Source: JAIVGV01 sp045807785 (lineage in GTDB: Bacteria; Acidobacteriota; Blastocatellia; Pyrinomonadales; Pyrinomonadaceae). Taken from it: a DNA stretch of 17,169 nt. Positions 6,971-14,817 of this stretch are shown here, piece after piece. The stretch spans positions 1 through 17,169 of the forward strand of contig JBJMGS010000176.1 of NCBI GenBank assembly GCA_045807785.1. The letters are read 5' to 3'. Below the pieces are notes generated by a model. The model saw nothing but the letters and a program-made list of their open reading frames with translations, was not told the origin of the DNA and did no database searches. Each line of letters begins with the position of its first letter. Within the stretch, counting starts at the first letter, position 1. Both the position numbers and the translations under genes were made by a program.

Positions 6971-7044
6971 GGTGACGGGGGACGGGTGACAGGTGACAGG
7001 CAAAATCTTGCTTACCTGACACTCGTCACTTGTCACTCGTCACG
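6971..7044. repeat. Facing heptamer arrays (GGTGACA type) between infC and rpmI
   Basis: The left arm (6971-7000) reads GGTGACG, GGGGACG, GGTGACA, GGTGACA. The right arm (7015-7044) is of reverse-complement type, with a 14-base loop. Over 30 positions 22 are complementary; four further mismatches are G opposite T, which would be G-U pairs in a plus-strand transcript but A-C mismatches in the mRNA sense. The right arm contains the TGA stop codon of infC (7040-7042). Confidence 0.85.
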
Positions 7045-7756
7045 AATTAACTCCTTCAGATTCCGTCGTAACTGGTGCGGGTGCCGCCGCTGCGGGCTGC
7101 GCTTCGGTCGGCTGTGGCGGCTGTGCTGCCTGTGCCGCCGGCGCCGGTGCCGTTTGCGGCGCGGGCTGCGGCTCGCGCTTCGGGGCGGCGGGCTTCGCCG
7201 TCTTGTGCTTCTTGGGCGCGAAGATGAGGAACATCTGGTTCCCTTCCATGCGCGGTCGCGCCTCGACCTCGCCCACCTCCACCAAATCCTGTTCAAGCTT
7301 TGCGAGCAGTTGCGCGCCCAGCTCGCGGTGCGTGATCTCGCGACCGCGGAAGAAGATCGTCGCCTTCACCTTGTCGCCCTCGCCGAGGAAGTCGCGGGCG
7401 TGCTTCATCTTGAAGTTGTAGTCGTGCTCGTCCGTGCCCGGACGGAACTTCACTTCCTTGACGGTGATGATGACCTGCTTCTTCTTCTGCTCGTTCGCCT
7501 TTTTCTTCGCCTCGTACTGGAACTTGCCGAAGTCGATGATGCGGCAGACGGGCGGATCGGCGGTGGCCGCGACCTCAACCAGGTCGAGACCCTTCTCGCG
7601 CGCGAGCCGCACGGCGTCGCGCGTGTTCATCACGCCGAGCTGCTCGCCCGCGTCGTCGATGACGCGAACTTCCGGGACGCGAATCCTGTCGTTGATGCGC
7701 GTCGCGGGTTGGCGACGATTGTCCGGGCGGTAGCCACGCCCACGAAAACCGGGAAT
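7040..7756 (-). CDS. infC: Translation initiation factor IF-3, AUU start, Ala/Pro-rich C-terminal tail
   Basis: IF-3 binds the 30S subunit and proofreads start-codon selection. The N-domain contains RINDRIRVPEVRVIDDAGEQ and LVEVAATADPPVCRIIDFGK; the C-domain contains VKEVKFRPGTDEHDYNFKMK, ATIFFRGREI and MEGNQMFLIFAPKK. A GTG at 7633 would cut off the first 41 residues of the N-domain. Reading upstream in frame gives no ATG, GTG or TTG, but an ATT at 7754-7756 lies 6 bases after GGAGGT, giving 238 residues. AUU is the unusual infC start that lets IF-3 repress itself in E. coli. After the normal end (about residue 187) comes a roughly 50-residue Ala/Pro/Gln-rich tail; Myxococcus IF-3 also carries a long C-terminal extension. 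The stop codon lies inside a heptamer repeat. Confidence 0.96.
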   Translation of the reverse strand: MPGFRGRGYRPDNRRQPATRINDRIRVPEVRVIDDAGEQLGVMNTRDAVRLAREKGLDLVEVAATADPPVCRIIDFGKFQYEAKKKANEQKKKQVIITVKEVKFRPGTDEHDYNFKMKHARDFLGEGDKVKATIFFRGREITHRELGAQLLAKLEQDLVEVGEVEARPRMEGNQMFLIFAPKKHKTAKPAAPKREPQPAPQTAPAPAAQAAQPPQPTEAQPAAAAPAPVTTESEGVNS

Positions 7757-7768
7757 AGAGACACCTCC
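7754..7768 (-). promoter_or_regulatory. infC Shine-Dalgarno and AUU start codon
   Basis: On the minus strand GGAGGT is followed by GTCTCT and then ATT, in frame with the conserved IF-3 N-domain. Upstream in-frame codons back through the repeat array include no standard start. In E. coli the rare AUU start makes infC translation sensitive to IF-3 level; the same arrangement here suggests the same autoregulation. Confidence 0.85.
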
Positions 7769-7780
7769 AAATTCAAGGGG

Positions 7781-7808
7781 TGACGGGTGACGGGTGACGG
7801 GTGACGGG
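7781..7808. repeat. Heptamer tandem array (TGACGGG x4)
   Basis: Four exact TGACGGG units run without interruption between thrS and infC. A weakly complementary, degenerate stretch follows at about 7819-7848 but no clean stem forms. The unit overlaps in sequence with the GGTGACG units of the array at 6971-7044. Confidence 0.85.
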
Positions 7809-7847
7809 TAAGATAAACCTCGTCGCCCGGCGTCCGGCAGCTGACAC

Positions 7848-9836
7848 CTAGCCGTTCGTTAATGCGCGCGACTCAACGAGCCCGCGCGCCATCCGCTTGA
7901 AATCTTCGACCGACATCGCGCCGATGTCGCCGCGGCTGCGCTCGCGCACGGCCACCTGACCCGACTCCGCCTCGCGGTCGCCGCACACCAGCATGAACGG
8001 AACCTTCTGCAACTGCGCGTCACGAATCTTCGCGCCGATCTTCTCGCCGCGCAGGTTCACCTCGACGCGCAGTCCCGCCGCGCGCAACTCCCGCCCGACC
8101 CGTTCGGCGTACTCGTTGACGCGATCCGTGATCGGCAGAACGGCGACCTGCACGGGCGCGAGCCACATGGGAAAAGCGCCCGCGTAGTGTTCGATGAGGA
8201 CGCCGAAGAAACGCTCGATTGAGCCGAAGAGCGCGCGGTGCACCATCACGGGGCGGTGAGCGCGCCCGTCTTCGCCGATGTACTCCAGCTCGAAGCGTTC
8301 GGGCAGGTTGAAGTCCCACTGCACGGTGCCGAGCTGCCACAGCCGCCCGATGGCGTCCTCGATCTTGAAGTCGATCTTGGGGCCGTAGAACGCCGCCTCG
8401 CCCTCGATGCGCTCGTAGGCGACGCCGCGCGAGTCGAGTGCTTCGGCGAGCGCCGTCTCGGCGTGCTGCCAATCTTCTTCCGCGCCGAGCCACTGCTTGC
8501 CCGTATCATTGCCCTTGACCGACAGCTCGAACTTCACCTTCTCGAAGCCGAAGGTCTTGAGCACGTCCACGGCGAAGTCTACGCAGTCGCCGATCTCCTT
8601 GCGCACCTGATCAGGCGTGCAGAACAGATGAGCGTCGTCCACGGTGAAGCCGCGCACGCGCATCAGGCCGTGGAGCGTGCCCGAGAGTTCCGCGCGATAG
8701 ACCGTGCCCATTTCGGCATAGCGCTTCGGCAGGTCGCGGTAACTGCGCTGCTGCGAGCGGTAGATGCCGATGTGGAACGGGCAGTTCATGGGCTTCAGAC
8801 GAAACTCGATCTCTTCGAGCTTGGTCGGCGCGAACATCGAATCGCCGTAGCTCTGGTCGTGCCCGCTCGTGATCCACAGATCGCGCTTGGCGATGTGCGG
8901 CGTATAGACGAACGTGTAGTCGCGGCGGTTCAACTCTTCGTAGAGGTAGTCCTCCATCGCCTTGCGGATGACCGCGCCCTTCGGGTGCCAGAAGACGAGT
9001 CCCTGGCCGTAGGCGTCCTGGATCGAGAAGAGATCGAGCTCGCGCCCCAGCCGCCGGTGATCGCGCCGCTCGGCTTCCTCGCGCTGACGGAGCCAAGCGT
9101 CCAGCTCTTCCGCGTTGAAGAACGCCGTCCCGTAGATGCGCTGCATCTGCGGCTGCTCGGCATCGCCCATCCAGTAGGCGCCGGAGAGCGACAGGAGTTT
9201 GAACGCTTTCAAGCGGTTCGTGTTCGGGACGTGCGGGCCGAGACAGAAGTCTATGAACGGCGAGCCGTCGATGTAATAGACGCTCACCGTCTCGCCGCCC
9301 TTGCTGTCAACGAGCTGACACTTCAGCGGCTCGTCGCGCTCGGCGAAGATTTTCAGCGCCTCCGCCTTCGCGATCTCCTCGCGGCGGTAGGGCATGTTGC
9401 GCTTGGCGATCTCGCGCATCCGCTTCTCGATGGCCGGCAAATCCTCGTCGGTCAACTGTCGCGGCGCGATCAGGTCATAGAAGAAGCCGTAGCGCGGATC
9501 GTCCAGGAGGGCGGGGCCGACGCCGAGTTTCGTCCCCGGAAAGAGATCGAGGACGGCGGCGGCCAGCAGGTGCGCCGTCGAGTGGCGCAGCACTTCGAGC
9601 CCCTCGCGCGTCTGCGGGAGCACGGGTTCGATCCTGATCGTCGCGGCGGCGCCGCCGCCGTTCGCGCCGAAGCGCTCGAGCTTCGCGGCGAGATCGACCT
9701 CGCTGCCGTTGACGCGCGCGGCGAGAGCCTGCTTCGCCGCGTCGCGGTCGAGCTGCTTCAGAGCCTCGGCGACGGTCGCCGACGAGGGCACCTGCGCCGC
9801 CACGCCGTCTTTCAGTTGGACGTTAACTTCACTCAT
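7848..9836 (-). CDS. thrS: Threonine--tRNA ligase
   Basis: A 662-residue class II synthetase of full bacterial architecture. It has a TGS domain (1-70), an editing (SAD) domain with His85/His89 in HSTAHLLAA and Cys198/His202 in CLGPH, a catalytic core (about 260-560) and a C-terminal anticodon-binding domain (about 565-655). The zinc ligands of the active site are Cys352 (MNCPFH), His403 (DDAHLFC) and His533 (MVHRALFGS). Motif 2 is YRAELSGTLHGLMRVRGFT. It charges tRNA-Thr and clears mischarged Ser-tRNA-Thr. The start at 9836 is the family start, with GGAGA about 9 bases upstream. It overlaps the stop of a small upstream ORF (ATGAGTGA). It heads the thrS-infC-rpmI-rplT-pheST group, whose order is conserved in many bacteria. 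Confidence 0.98.
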   Translation of the reverse strand: MSEVNVQLKDGVAAQVPSSATVAEALKQLDRDAAKQALAARVNGSEVDLAAKLERFGANGGGAAATIRIEPVLPQTREGLEVLRHSTAHLLAAAVLDLFPGTKLGVGPALLDDPRYGFFYDLIAPRQLTDEDLPAIEKRMREIAKRNMPYRREEIAKAEALKIFAERDEPLKCQLVDSKGGETVSVYYIDGSPFIDFCLGPHVPNTNRLKAFKLLSLSGAYWMGDAEQPQMQRIYGTAFFNAEELDAWLRQREEAERRDHRRLGRELDLFSIQDAYGQGLVFWHPKGAVIRKAMEDYLYEELNRRDYTFVYTPHIAKRDLWITSGHDQSYGDSMFAPTKLEEIEFRLKPMNCPFHIGIYRSQQRSYRDLPKRYAEMGTVYRAELSGTLHGLMRVRGFTVDDAHLFCTPDQVRKEIGDCVDFAVDVLKTFGFEKVKFELSVKGNDTGKQWLGAEEDWQHAETALAEALDSRGVAYERIEGEAAFYGPKIDFKIEDAIGRLWQLGTVQWDFNLPERFELEYIGEDGRAHRPVMVHRALFGSIERFFGVLIEHYAGAFPMWLAPVQVAVLPITDRVNEYAERVGRELRAAGLRVEVNLRGEKIGAKIRDAQLQKVPFMLVCGDREAESGQVAVRERSRGDIGAMSVEDFKRMARGLVESRALTNG

Positions 9837-10230
9837 CGCCTGTCATCTCCGCAAAGCTTGGAACGTGCGTCGAAACACACGCCGCGCCGTCGAGCGCGTG
9901 GTCTGGAAGAAAGACCCGCACGCCGCCGGTCGAGCACTGCGGAAGAAGCGCCGAAACTGTCTCTGACTCTTGAGGCTCGTCCCCGAAGGGGGGCGAACTG
10001 TAATTGATCGGATTCGACAGAAGCGCCTTCGCCGCAAGCGCCCGCACCTGTGGCGCGGGTCGCGGGTTGATTAAAATCGAAACTGCGTTCGAGTTCGCGT
10101 CAACATAAAAGGCAAAGGTCTTCCGGGGCTCACTGTCGAAAACTTGGATGGCAGGCGCGTCGCGAAGTTGCCGTCGCCGGACGCCCACCGCGTCAAGGTG
10201 CCTGAAGCCGTGCTGAACACGGCGCGTCAT
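9829..10230 (-). CDS. Possible small protein of unknown function upstream of thrS
   Basis: A 133-residue open frame that I do not recognise. For coding: AGGGA lies just upstream of the ATG; its TGA overlaps the thrS start (ATGAGTGA), a layout typical of translational coupling; and the middle (AIQVFDSEPRKTFAFYVDAN, then SNAVSILINPRPAP) has a protein-like mix of strand and turn residues. Against: third-codon-position GC looks lower than in the neighbours by my rough reading, the N-terminus is Arg-rich, and there is no motif, signal peptide or membrane segment. If it is not a gene, the 560-base gap 9837-10396 holds only a heptamer hairpin at its right end. An imperfect palindrome, CGTTGAAAAATTTAACG (10240-10256), lies just before the ATG and could be an operator or promoter element. 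Confidence 0.4.
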   Translation of the reverse strand: MTRRVQHGFRHLDAVGVRRRQLRDAPAIQVFDSEPRKTFAFYVDANSNAVSILINPRPAPQVRALAAKALLSNPINYSSPPFGDEPQESETVSALLPQCSTGGVRVFLPDHALDGAACVSTHVPSFAEMTGDE

Positions 10231-10296
10231 GGTTCCCTGCGTTGAAAAATTTAACGAATGTGGCGGGATAAGTCAATTCCGCAGGGAGGAGAGAGT

Positions 10297-10393
10297 AAAG
10301 GATGAAGGATGGGGGATGAGGGATGGGGGATGGAAGAAGAGCTGACCGCAATCAGCCACGCTTTCATCCTTCATCCTTCATCCCTCATCCTTT
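10297..10393. repeat. Facing heptamer arrays (GGATGAA type) after the C25 peptidase gene
   Basis: The left arm (10297-10333) reads GGATGAA, GGATGGG, GGATGAG, GGATGGG, GGATGGA. The right arm (about 10362-10393) is of the reverse-complement type (CATCCTT and CATCCCT units). The loop has its own stem GCTGA/TCAGC around ccgcaa. The right arm ends three bases before the TAA stop codon (10397-10399) of the peptidase gene, so it folds in the 3' end of that mRNA. Confidence 0.88.
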
Positions 10394-10396
10394 AAT

Positions 10397-13300
10397 TTAG
10401 CGCCATCTCATCGACGGGTCGCCGAAGAGTATCCAGGTGCGCCGGATGTCCTGATCCTGCGTCGCGAGCTTGGCCTGGCGTACGGCGTCACCTAAGGTGG
10501 GCGGCTGCCCCGCCCCGAAGAGTTGGCGGTAAAGCTCTTGGTTGGCGGTCTGCTGCTCGACGGGGATGGTCATGCCCGATGAAGCCCAGACGGCGACCGC
10601 CCCGCCCCGCTGCGACTTCAAGAGCGCCTCCGACAGGCTGTCGAGCGCGGTGCCCGTGAAGTAGCCGCTCAGGCACGTCATCATTGCGAAGAGCGGCAGG
10701 CGGTTGCCGTTTGAGAGAGCCGCCGCGTCCGACGCGCGCAGCAACTGGCCGCCCGTCCAGAACGTGCTCGAACCGTGCCCCATGAAGTTGACGAGCGACG
10801 GGCCGGCGTTGATCTCCGCGACGATGCGGCTGCGAACCGCATCCGCCGCGCCGTCGTCGCGGTTGACGAAGGTGGTCGTCATCTCCGGCAATAGTTGCGC
10901 GCCAACCGACCGGCTGGCGGCGACGAAATTCAGATCGTCTGTGCCGCTGTGGTCGGAGACGAAGAGTGCCGACTTGTTCGCCGCGTCGGGCGTGAAGTTG
11001 ACGATCTTGGCGATTACAGTGGACGCCTCCTGCGGCGTCCGCACGGGCAGACGACCGAGCGCCATCGTCGCCGCCACGCCATCATTCGTGAAGTCGGCGA
11101 ACCATTCGTCGGAAGCCGTTTCCATCGAAGCGGTGTCGATCAGCTTCGTCGGGACGAGATCGAAGTCGCCGCGCCCCTCGTAGTTGCGCGGATCGACCGT
11201 CGCGTCGCCGACGAAGAGGACGTAGTGCGGCGACCGACGCCAGTGCGTCGTCGTCCACTCCAGGAAATCCTTGATCGCCTGCGGCGTGTGCGCGCCGTAG
11301 GCGAACTCGTCGAAGAGGTCTTCCACGTCGATGACCGAGACACGCAAGCCCTCGCTCTCGCGCAGCGCCTTGAGCGGCAGCACGCTGTCGCGCAGAGTCC
11401 GGTGCGTGATGATGAGCAGGTCTGCGCCCTCGTCGTCCGAGCGCCACGCGGAAGGCTGGTTGGCCGTGACGAAGGCGGCGCGAGTTGCCGTGTCGTCCGT
11501 GAAGGCGAACAGGGTTCGACCGCCTGATGGCTGAACGCGCGCGGCGTAGCCGGTGGGAGTTGGCTCGACCGTGCGCGGCAGTTCCGCGACGGATTCGGGG
11601 TCGGTCACGTCAACCACGCGGATGTTCGGCGCGGCGAAGCCGCCGATGCGCAGAGTTCCCTTGCTCGGCGCGCTCAGGAGCAGAGAGCCGTTGTCCGCCG
11701 TGTAGGTGCGTGCGTAAGTCAGGCGCAGGTAATCGACGAGACTGACGTCGCCCGCCGCGCCATCGACCGAGAGCTTCACCGCGTTGTCGCCCTCGCGCAA
11801 GAGCGACGCGGGCACGGCACACACTTTGACGGCGTGCTCCGTCGCATTGAACGTCAACCTGTCGAGTTCAATATCATTCAGGAAGACGCGCACCGCGTGC
11901 GACCCGGCTGAGACGCCTTGCAACGCGACTTCGAGTTGCGCCCCCTGCGCATCGTCCGTCGCGGCGAGGTGGCGCGCCGTCAAGGTCTCTGTGACGGGCT
12001 GCGAGCTGATCAGTTGGCCGAAATAGTTCTCTGCGTCGCCGTTCAGCAGCGAGGAGAAATAGATCAGCCGCTCTTTGAGTTCTACCGTGTAAGCGAAACT
12101 CTGCTTGGTCGCCGCGAACGGCTCAGACACCTCATGCGCACTCTCTGTGGCATCGTTCGATTTCTGATCGGGCGCATCCGTCTCGGATGCGCTCGGCGTG
12201 TTGCCCGACTTCGAGCCGCCGACGGGCAGTTGCTTCGCGGGCTTCGTCTGCAAAATACGCAGCCCCGGCTCCGCGCCGACGACGAGCCAGTAGATTCTCG
12301 TGTCGGTCGTCGGCGCGTCGAGCCCACGCCCGTAGAACTCGATTGAGTCAATCGTGCCCGACGCCGCCGGGCTCGTGTTGACGCGCATCGGCAGTTGCTG
12401 CCCGTCGGCGTAGAGTTGCAGGAAGCGCGGATCGGCATCCGGGTTGAGCCCCGCGGCAGCCAGTTCCGCCCCAACCACGCGATACCAACCGTCGCGCCGG
12501 ACGACGATTTTCAACGCCGCGCCCCCCGCAACCTCACGCTGCCGCCGCGCCGCGTCAGCCGTCGCGTCGCCCGACCCGCCCGCCCGAATGGACGAGACCG
12601 GGCCGACGGATGCCGACGCCCCCAAGTTTCGCGCTGCGGTTGCCCAACCTCTCTCGAAGACGCCCGAACCGTGGCGCGCCTTCTCGTTTAACTCGCTCAA
12701 CAGCAGCGGCTGGCCGTTCTCCACGGCGAGCCGCGAGCCATCGCCCGAACCGGCGACGGGCGCGAAGGGCCCGTGCATCGTGCGCTGCCCGGACAAGTCC
12801 ATGTCCTCGATCCAGTACAGTGCCGCGGCAGAACCTTGCGCGTCCCACAACTGATAACCCTCGCCCGCACCGAGCGCTCTGCCAGCGCCAATCTCGAGCG
12901 CCGATCCGGCGATGAGGCTGCGGTTGACGCGCACGCGCGCCCCGCCCAACTCGCGATAGACGTTGTAACCGAGGTTGTCCACCTCGTGCCCCGTCTCCCA
13001 GGAGACGAGGACGCCCTCGGCATAGCTCTCCGCGCGCGCCGCGCCCAACTTGACGGCGGTCGGTGATATGACCTCGCCGAGCGTCCAGTCCGAGAAAGAG
13101 CTGACGCCCTTGATGCTCGCCGTGTTGTTTGTTGTATCGACGCACGGGCTACCGGGGCATCCGTTCGGGAACGCGACCGAAGTGAAGGGCGAGACGGTGG
13201 AGACTCTGATGATCCGGTAGTTCGTCTCCGTGCCCTGCACGTCCGCCTGTAGGTAATGGAACGTCAAGTCAACCGTCGGCGAGTTGGCTGCCGTCAGTGC

Positions 13301-14725
13301 CCAATACTCCTTGAGCGACGTCGAGGCGTTGACGTGCGGCTCGACGGTGGCGACCGTGCGCGCGGTCAAGTCGCCGCCGCCCACGGCGTTCGCGACGTCG
13401 AGCGGCGTGTAGCCGCCTGCCGTCCCGACCGTGAAGACGAACGCGCCCGACAGTGCCAGCTTCTGCAACGCCCCGATCACGTAGCCGCTCGTCCGGCTGA
13501 TCGTGGCCGCGCCGCCAAGCGTCAGGGTGTTCGCTCCGGTGCCGATGTTGCCGCTGACAAATGTCAGCGTGCCGTTAACCGCCCGCGAAGCGTGTAAAGT
13601 CACGCCGCTGGCGTTATTAATCTTCAGGCTGTTCGGCCCGCCCGCGGCGGGGAGTTCCGTGCTCGTGGTGGTTTGCGCGGACGAGCCGGCATATTCGAGT
13701 GTGGCAGAAGCGCCATAGGTGAGAGTGAACCCGCCCGACGCCAGGCTCGCCGTCCCGGCCAGAGTCAGAGTCCCGTTGACGGTCGTATTCACTCCTAGTG
13801 TTTTCGCGCCGGTGCCGCCGAGTCTCAGGTTGGTATAGGTCGAAGGGCTCACACTCCCGGTCGCAGACGAGGCGACAGCCAACGTTTGCGCGCTGCCCCT
13901 CGCATACTCGACCGTGCCGTTGAAGTTGATCGCGTTCATCGCCATCGCGGGCGAAGCCCCTGTCAGTTGCAGCGAGCCGTTCACGGTCAATGTGCCCGCG
14001 CGGGTTGTGCCCGTCCGCTGAAAGACGAGAGTTGAGTTGCTCGATTGATTCGAGATGAGGGTTCCGCCCGACCCGATGGTGATGTCACCCTGCCCGGTCG
14101 TGCCGTTGTCGGCAGAGATGGTATTTGTTCCGGCATCGAGCGTGCCGGAGACGATGTTCCATGCCGAAGCTTTCATCGGCGTTTGCATGGTCGCCGTCTG
14201 CCCGCCGGTCATCTTTATCTCGACGGCGAAAGCGGTCGTCGCTCCCGTGTTCCCCGCGCCCCACTCGCCTGTGTTGGTGATGTTCCGGGAGTTGCCGACG
14301 AAGCTTAATTTCCCCGCGCCCCCGGAGGTGATAATGATCGGAGAGGAAGCAACCGAGGTGGTCGAGGCTCCGGGTATCGTGTTGAGCGCCCCGGTGTAGG
14401 AACGAAGTTTTCCGTTGACGCTCAGAGCGTTAACGCCTAACGACAGTCTCGTCTCTCCCGAAGTGAATTGGAGGTTCAGGTTATTACAGGCTTCGTTTTG
14501 CGTGAGCGTCACCGTGTGCCCCGCCTGAATGTACACAGAGTTGGACGCGCCGGGTGTTGACGCCGCGTTACCCCAGACCGAGCCGTCGAAAGTTTCCCAC
14601 GTGCCCGTCGCGTTCCAACTCCCCGCCGCCTTCGAGCGGAAGTCGCCGCTGGCCTGGCCCGACGCACTCGCGCCGAGCAGAAAGACGCAGAATACCGCCG
14701 CCACGAATGAGCCGACTCTTTTCAT
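10397..14725 (-). CDS. Secreted multidomain gingipain-like cysteine peptidase (family C25)
   Basis: A 1442-residue exported protein. Residues 1-25 are a signal peptide (MKRVGSFVAAVFCVFLLGAS, cleavage near ASGQA). Residues about 27-455 are Gly/Thr/Ser-rich beta-solenoid-like repeats with recurring VNGTLTL and LTLGGAA phrases. A fibronectin-III-like domain follows near 560-660 (VLVSWETGHEVDNLGYNVYR), then a gingipain-type propeptide-like region near 735-835 (LKIVVRRDGWYRVVGAELAA). The C-terminal C25 domain (about 1102-1442) has His1317 in NFMGHGSS and Cys1351 in MTCLSGYF, spaced as in gingipain catalytic dyads. The chain ends right after the peptidase domain (GDPSMRWR), with no C-terminal type IX sorting domain. 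GGAGG lies 4 bases before the ATG at 14725, preferred over ATG 14728 and an upstream ATG at 14782. Substrate unknown. Confidence 0.88.
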   Translation of the reverse strand: MKRVGSFVAAVFCVFLLGASASGQASGDFRSKAAGSWNATGTWETFDGSVWGNAASTPGASNSVYIQAGHTVTLTQNEACNNLNLQFTSGETRLSLGVNALSVNGKLRSYTGALNTIPGASTTSVASSPIIITSGGAGKLSFVGNSRNITNTGEWGAGNTGATTAFAVEIKMTGGQTATMQTPMKASAWNIVSGTLDAGTNTISADNGTTGQGDITIGSGGTLISNQSSNSTLVFQRTGTTRAGTLTVNGSLQLTGASPAMAMNAINFNGTVEYARGSAQTLAVASSATGSVSPSTYTNLRLGGTGAKTLGVNTTVNGTLTLAGTASLASGGFTLTYGASATLEYAGSSAQTTTSTELPAAGGPNSLKINNASGVTLHASRAVNGTLTFVSGNIGTGANTLTLGGAATISRTSGYVIGALQKLALSGAFVFTVGTAGGYTPLDVANAVGGGDLTARTVATVEPHVNASTSLKEYWALTAANSPTVDLTFHYLQADVQGTETNYRIIRVSTVSPFTSVAFPNGCPGSPCVDTTNNTASIKGVSSFSDWTLGEVISPTAVKLGAARAESYAEGVLVSWETGHEVDNLGYNVYRELGGARVRVNRSLIAGSALEIGAGRALGAGEGYQLWDAQGSAAALYWIEDMDLSGQRTMHGPFAPVAGSGDGSRLAVENGQPLLLSELNEKARHGSGVFERGWATAARNLGASASVGPVSSIRAGGSGDATADAARRQREVAGGAALKIVVRRDGWYRVVGAELAAAGLNPDADPRFLQLYADGQQLPMRVNTSPAASGTIDSIEFYGRGLDAPTTDTRIYWLVVGAEPGLRILQTKPAKQLPVGGSKSGNTPSASETDAPDQKSNDATESAHEVSEPFAATKQSFAYTVELKERLIYFSSLLNGDAENYFGQLISSQPVTETLTARHLAATDDAQGAQLEVALQGVSAGSHAVRVFLNDIELDRLTFNATEHAVKVCAVPASLLREGDNAVKLSVDGAAGDVSLVDYLRLTYARTYTADNGSLLLSAPSKGTLRIGGFAAPNIRVVDVTDPESVAELPRTVEPTPTGYAARVQPSGGRTLFAFTDDTATRAAFVTANQPSAWRSDDEGADLLIITHRTLRDSVLPLKALRESEGLRVSVIDVEDLFDEFAYGAHTPQAIKDFLEWTTTHWRRSPHYVLFVGDATVDPRNYEGRGDFDLVPTKLIDTASMETASDEWFADFTNDGVAATMALGRLPVRTPQEASTVIAKIVNFTPDAANKSALFVSDHSGTDDLNFVAASRSVGAQLLPEMTTTFVNRDDGAADAVRSRIVAEINAGPSLVNFMGHGSSTFWTGGQLLRASDAAALSNGNRLPLFAMMTCLSGYFTGTALDSLSEALLKSQRGGAVAVWASSGMTIPVEQQTANQELYRQLFGAGQPPTLGDAVRQAKLATQDQDIRRTWILFGDPSMRWR

Positions 14726-14817
14726 CATGCCTCCAATGATCTCTAGAGCATCGCCGCCGAGTTGGAACCCAAACTCTGTCATCGGATGCGAAGAGTGTTC
14801 GCGAGCCGATCAAGGAA

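Noticed and set aside
6956..7036. Upstream ATG extension of rpmI
   Set aside because: The extension is encoded by the GGTGACA repeat and lies before a good Shine-Dalgarno and the conserved L35 start.
5036..7808. CRISPR arrays
   Set aside because: The repeats are 7-base tandem units without spacers of even length, and no cas genes are present.
7809..7847. A terminator after thrS
   Set aside because: CCGGACGCCGG can form only a 4-bp stem and no U-run follows on the minus strand.
8238..10007. A 589-codon plus-strand open frame
   Set aside because: It is antisense to thrS, whose zinc ligands, motifs and domain order are complete; the long frame is a GC-rich codon-bias shadow.
9837..10396. A tRNA gene or T-box leader upstream of thrS
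   Set aside because: No cloverleaf, T-loop GGTTCRA motif or T-box core sequence could be found on either strand by eye.
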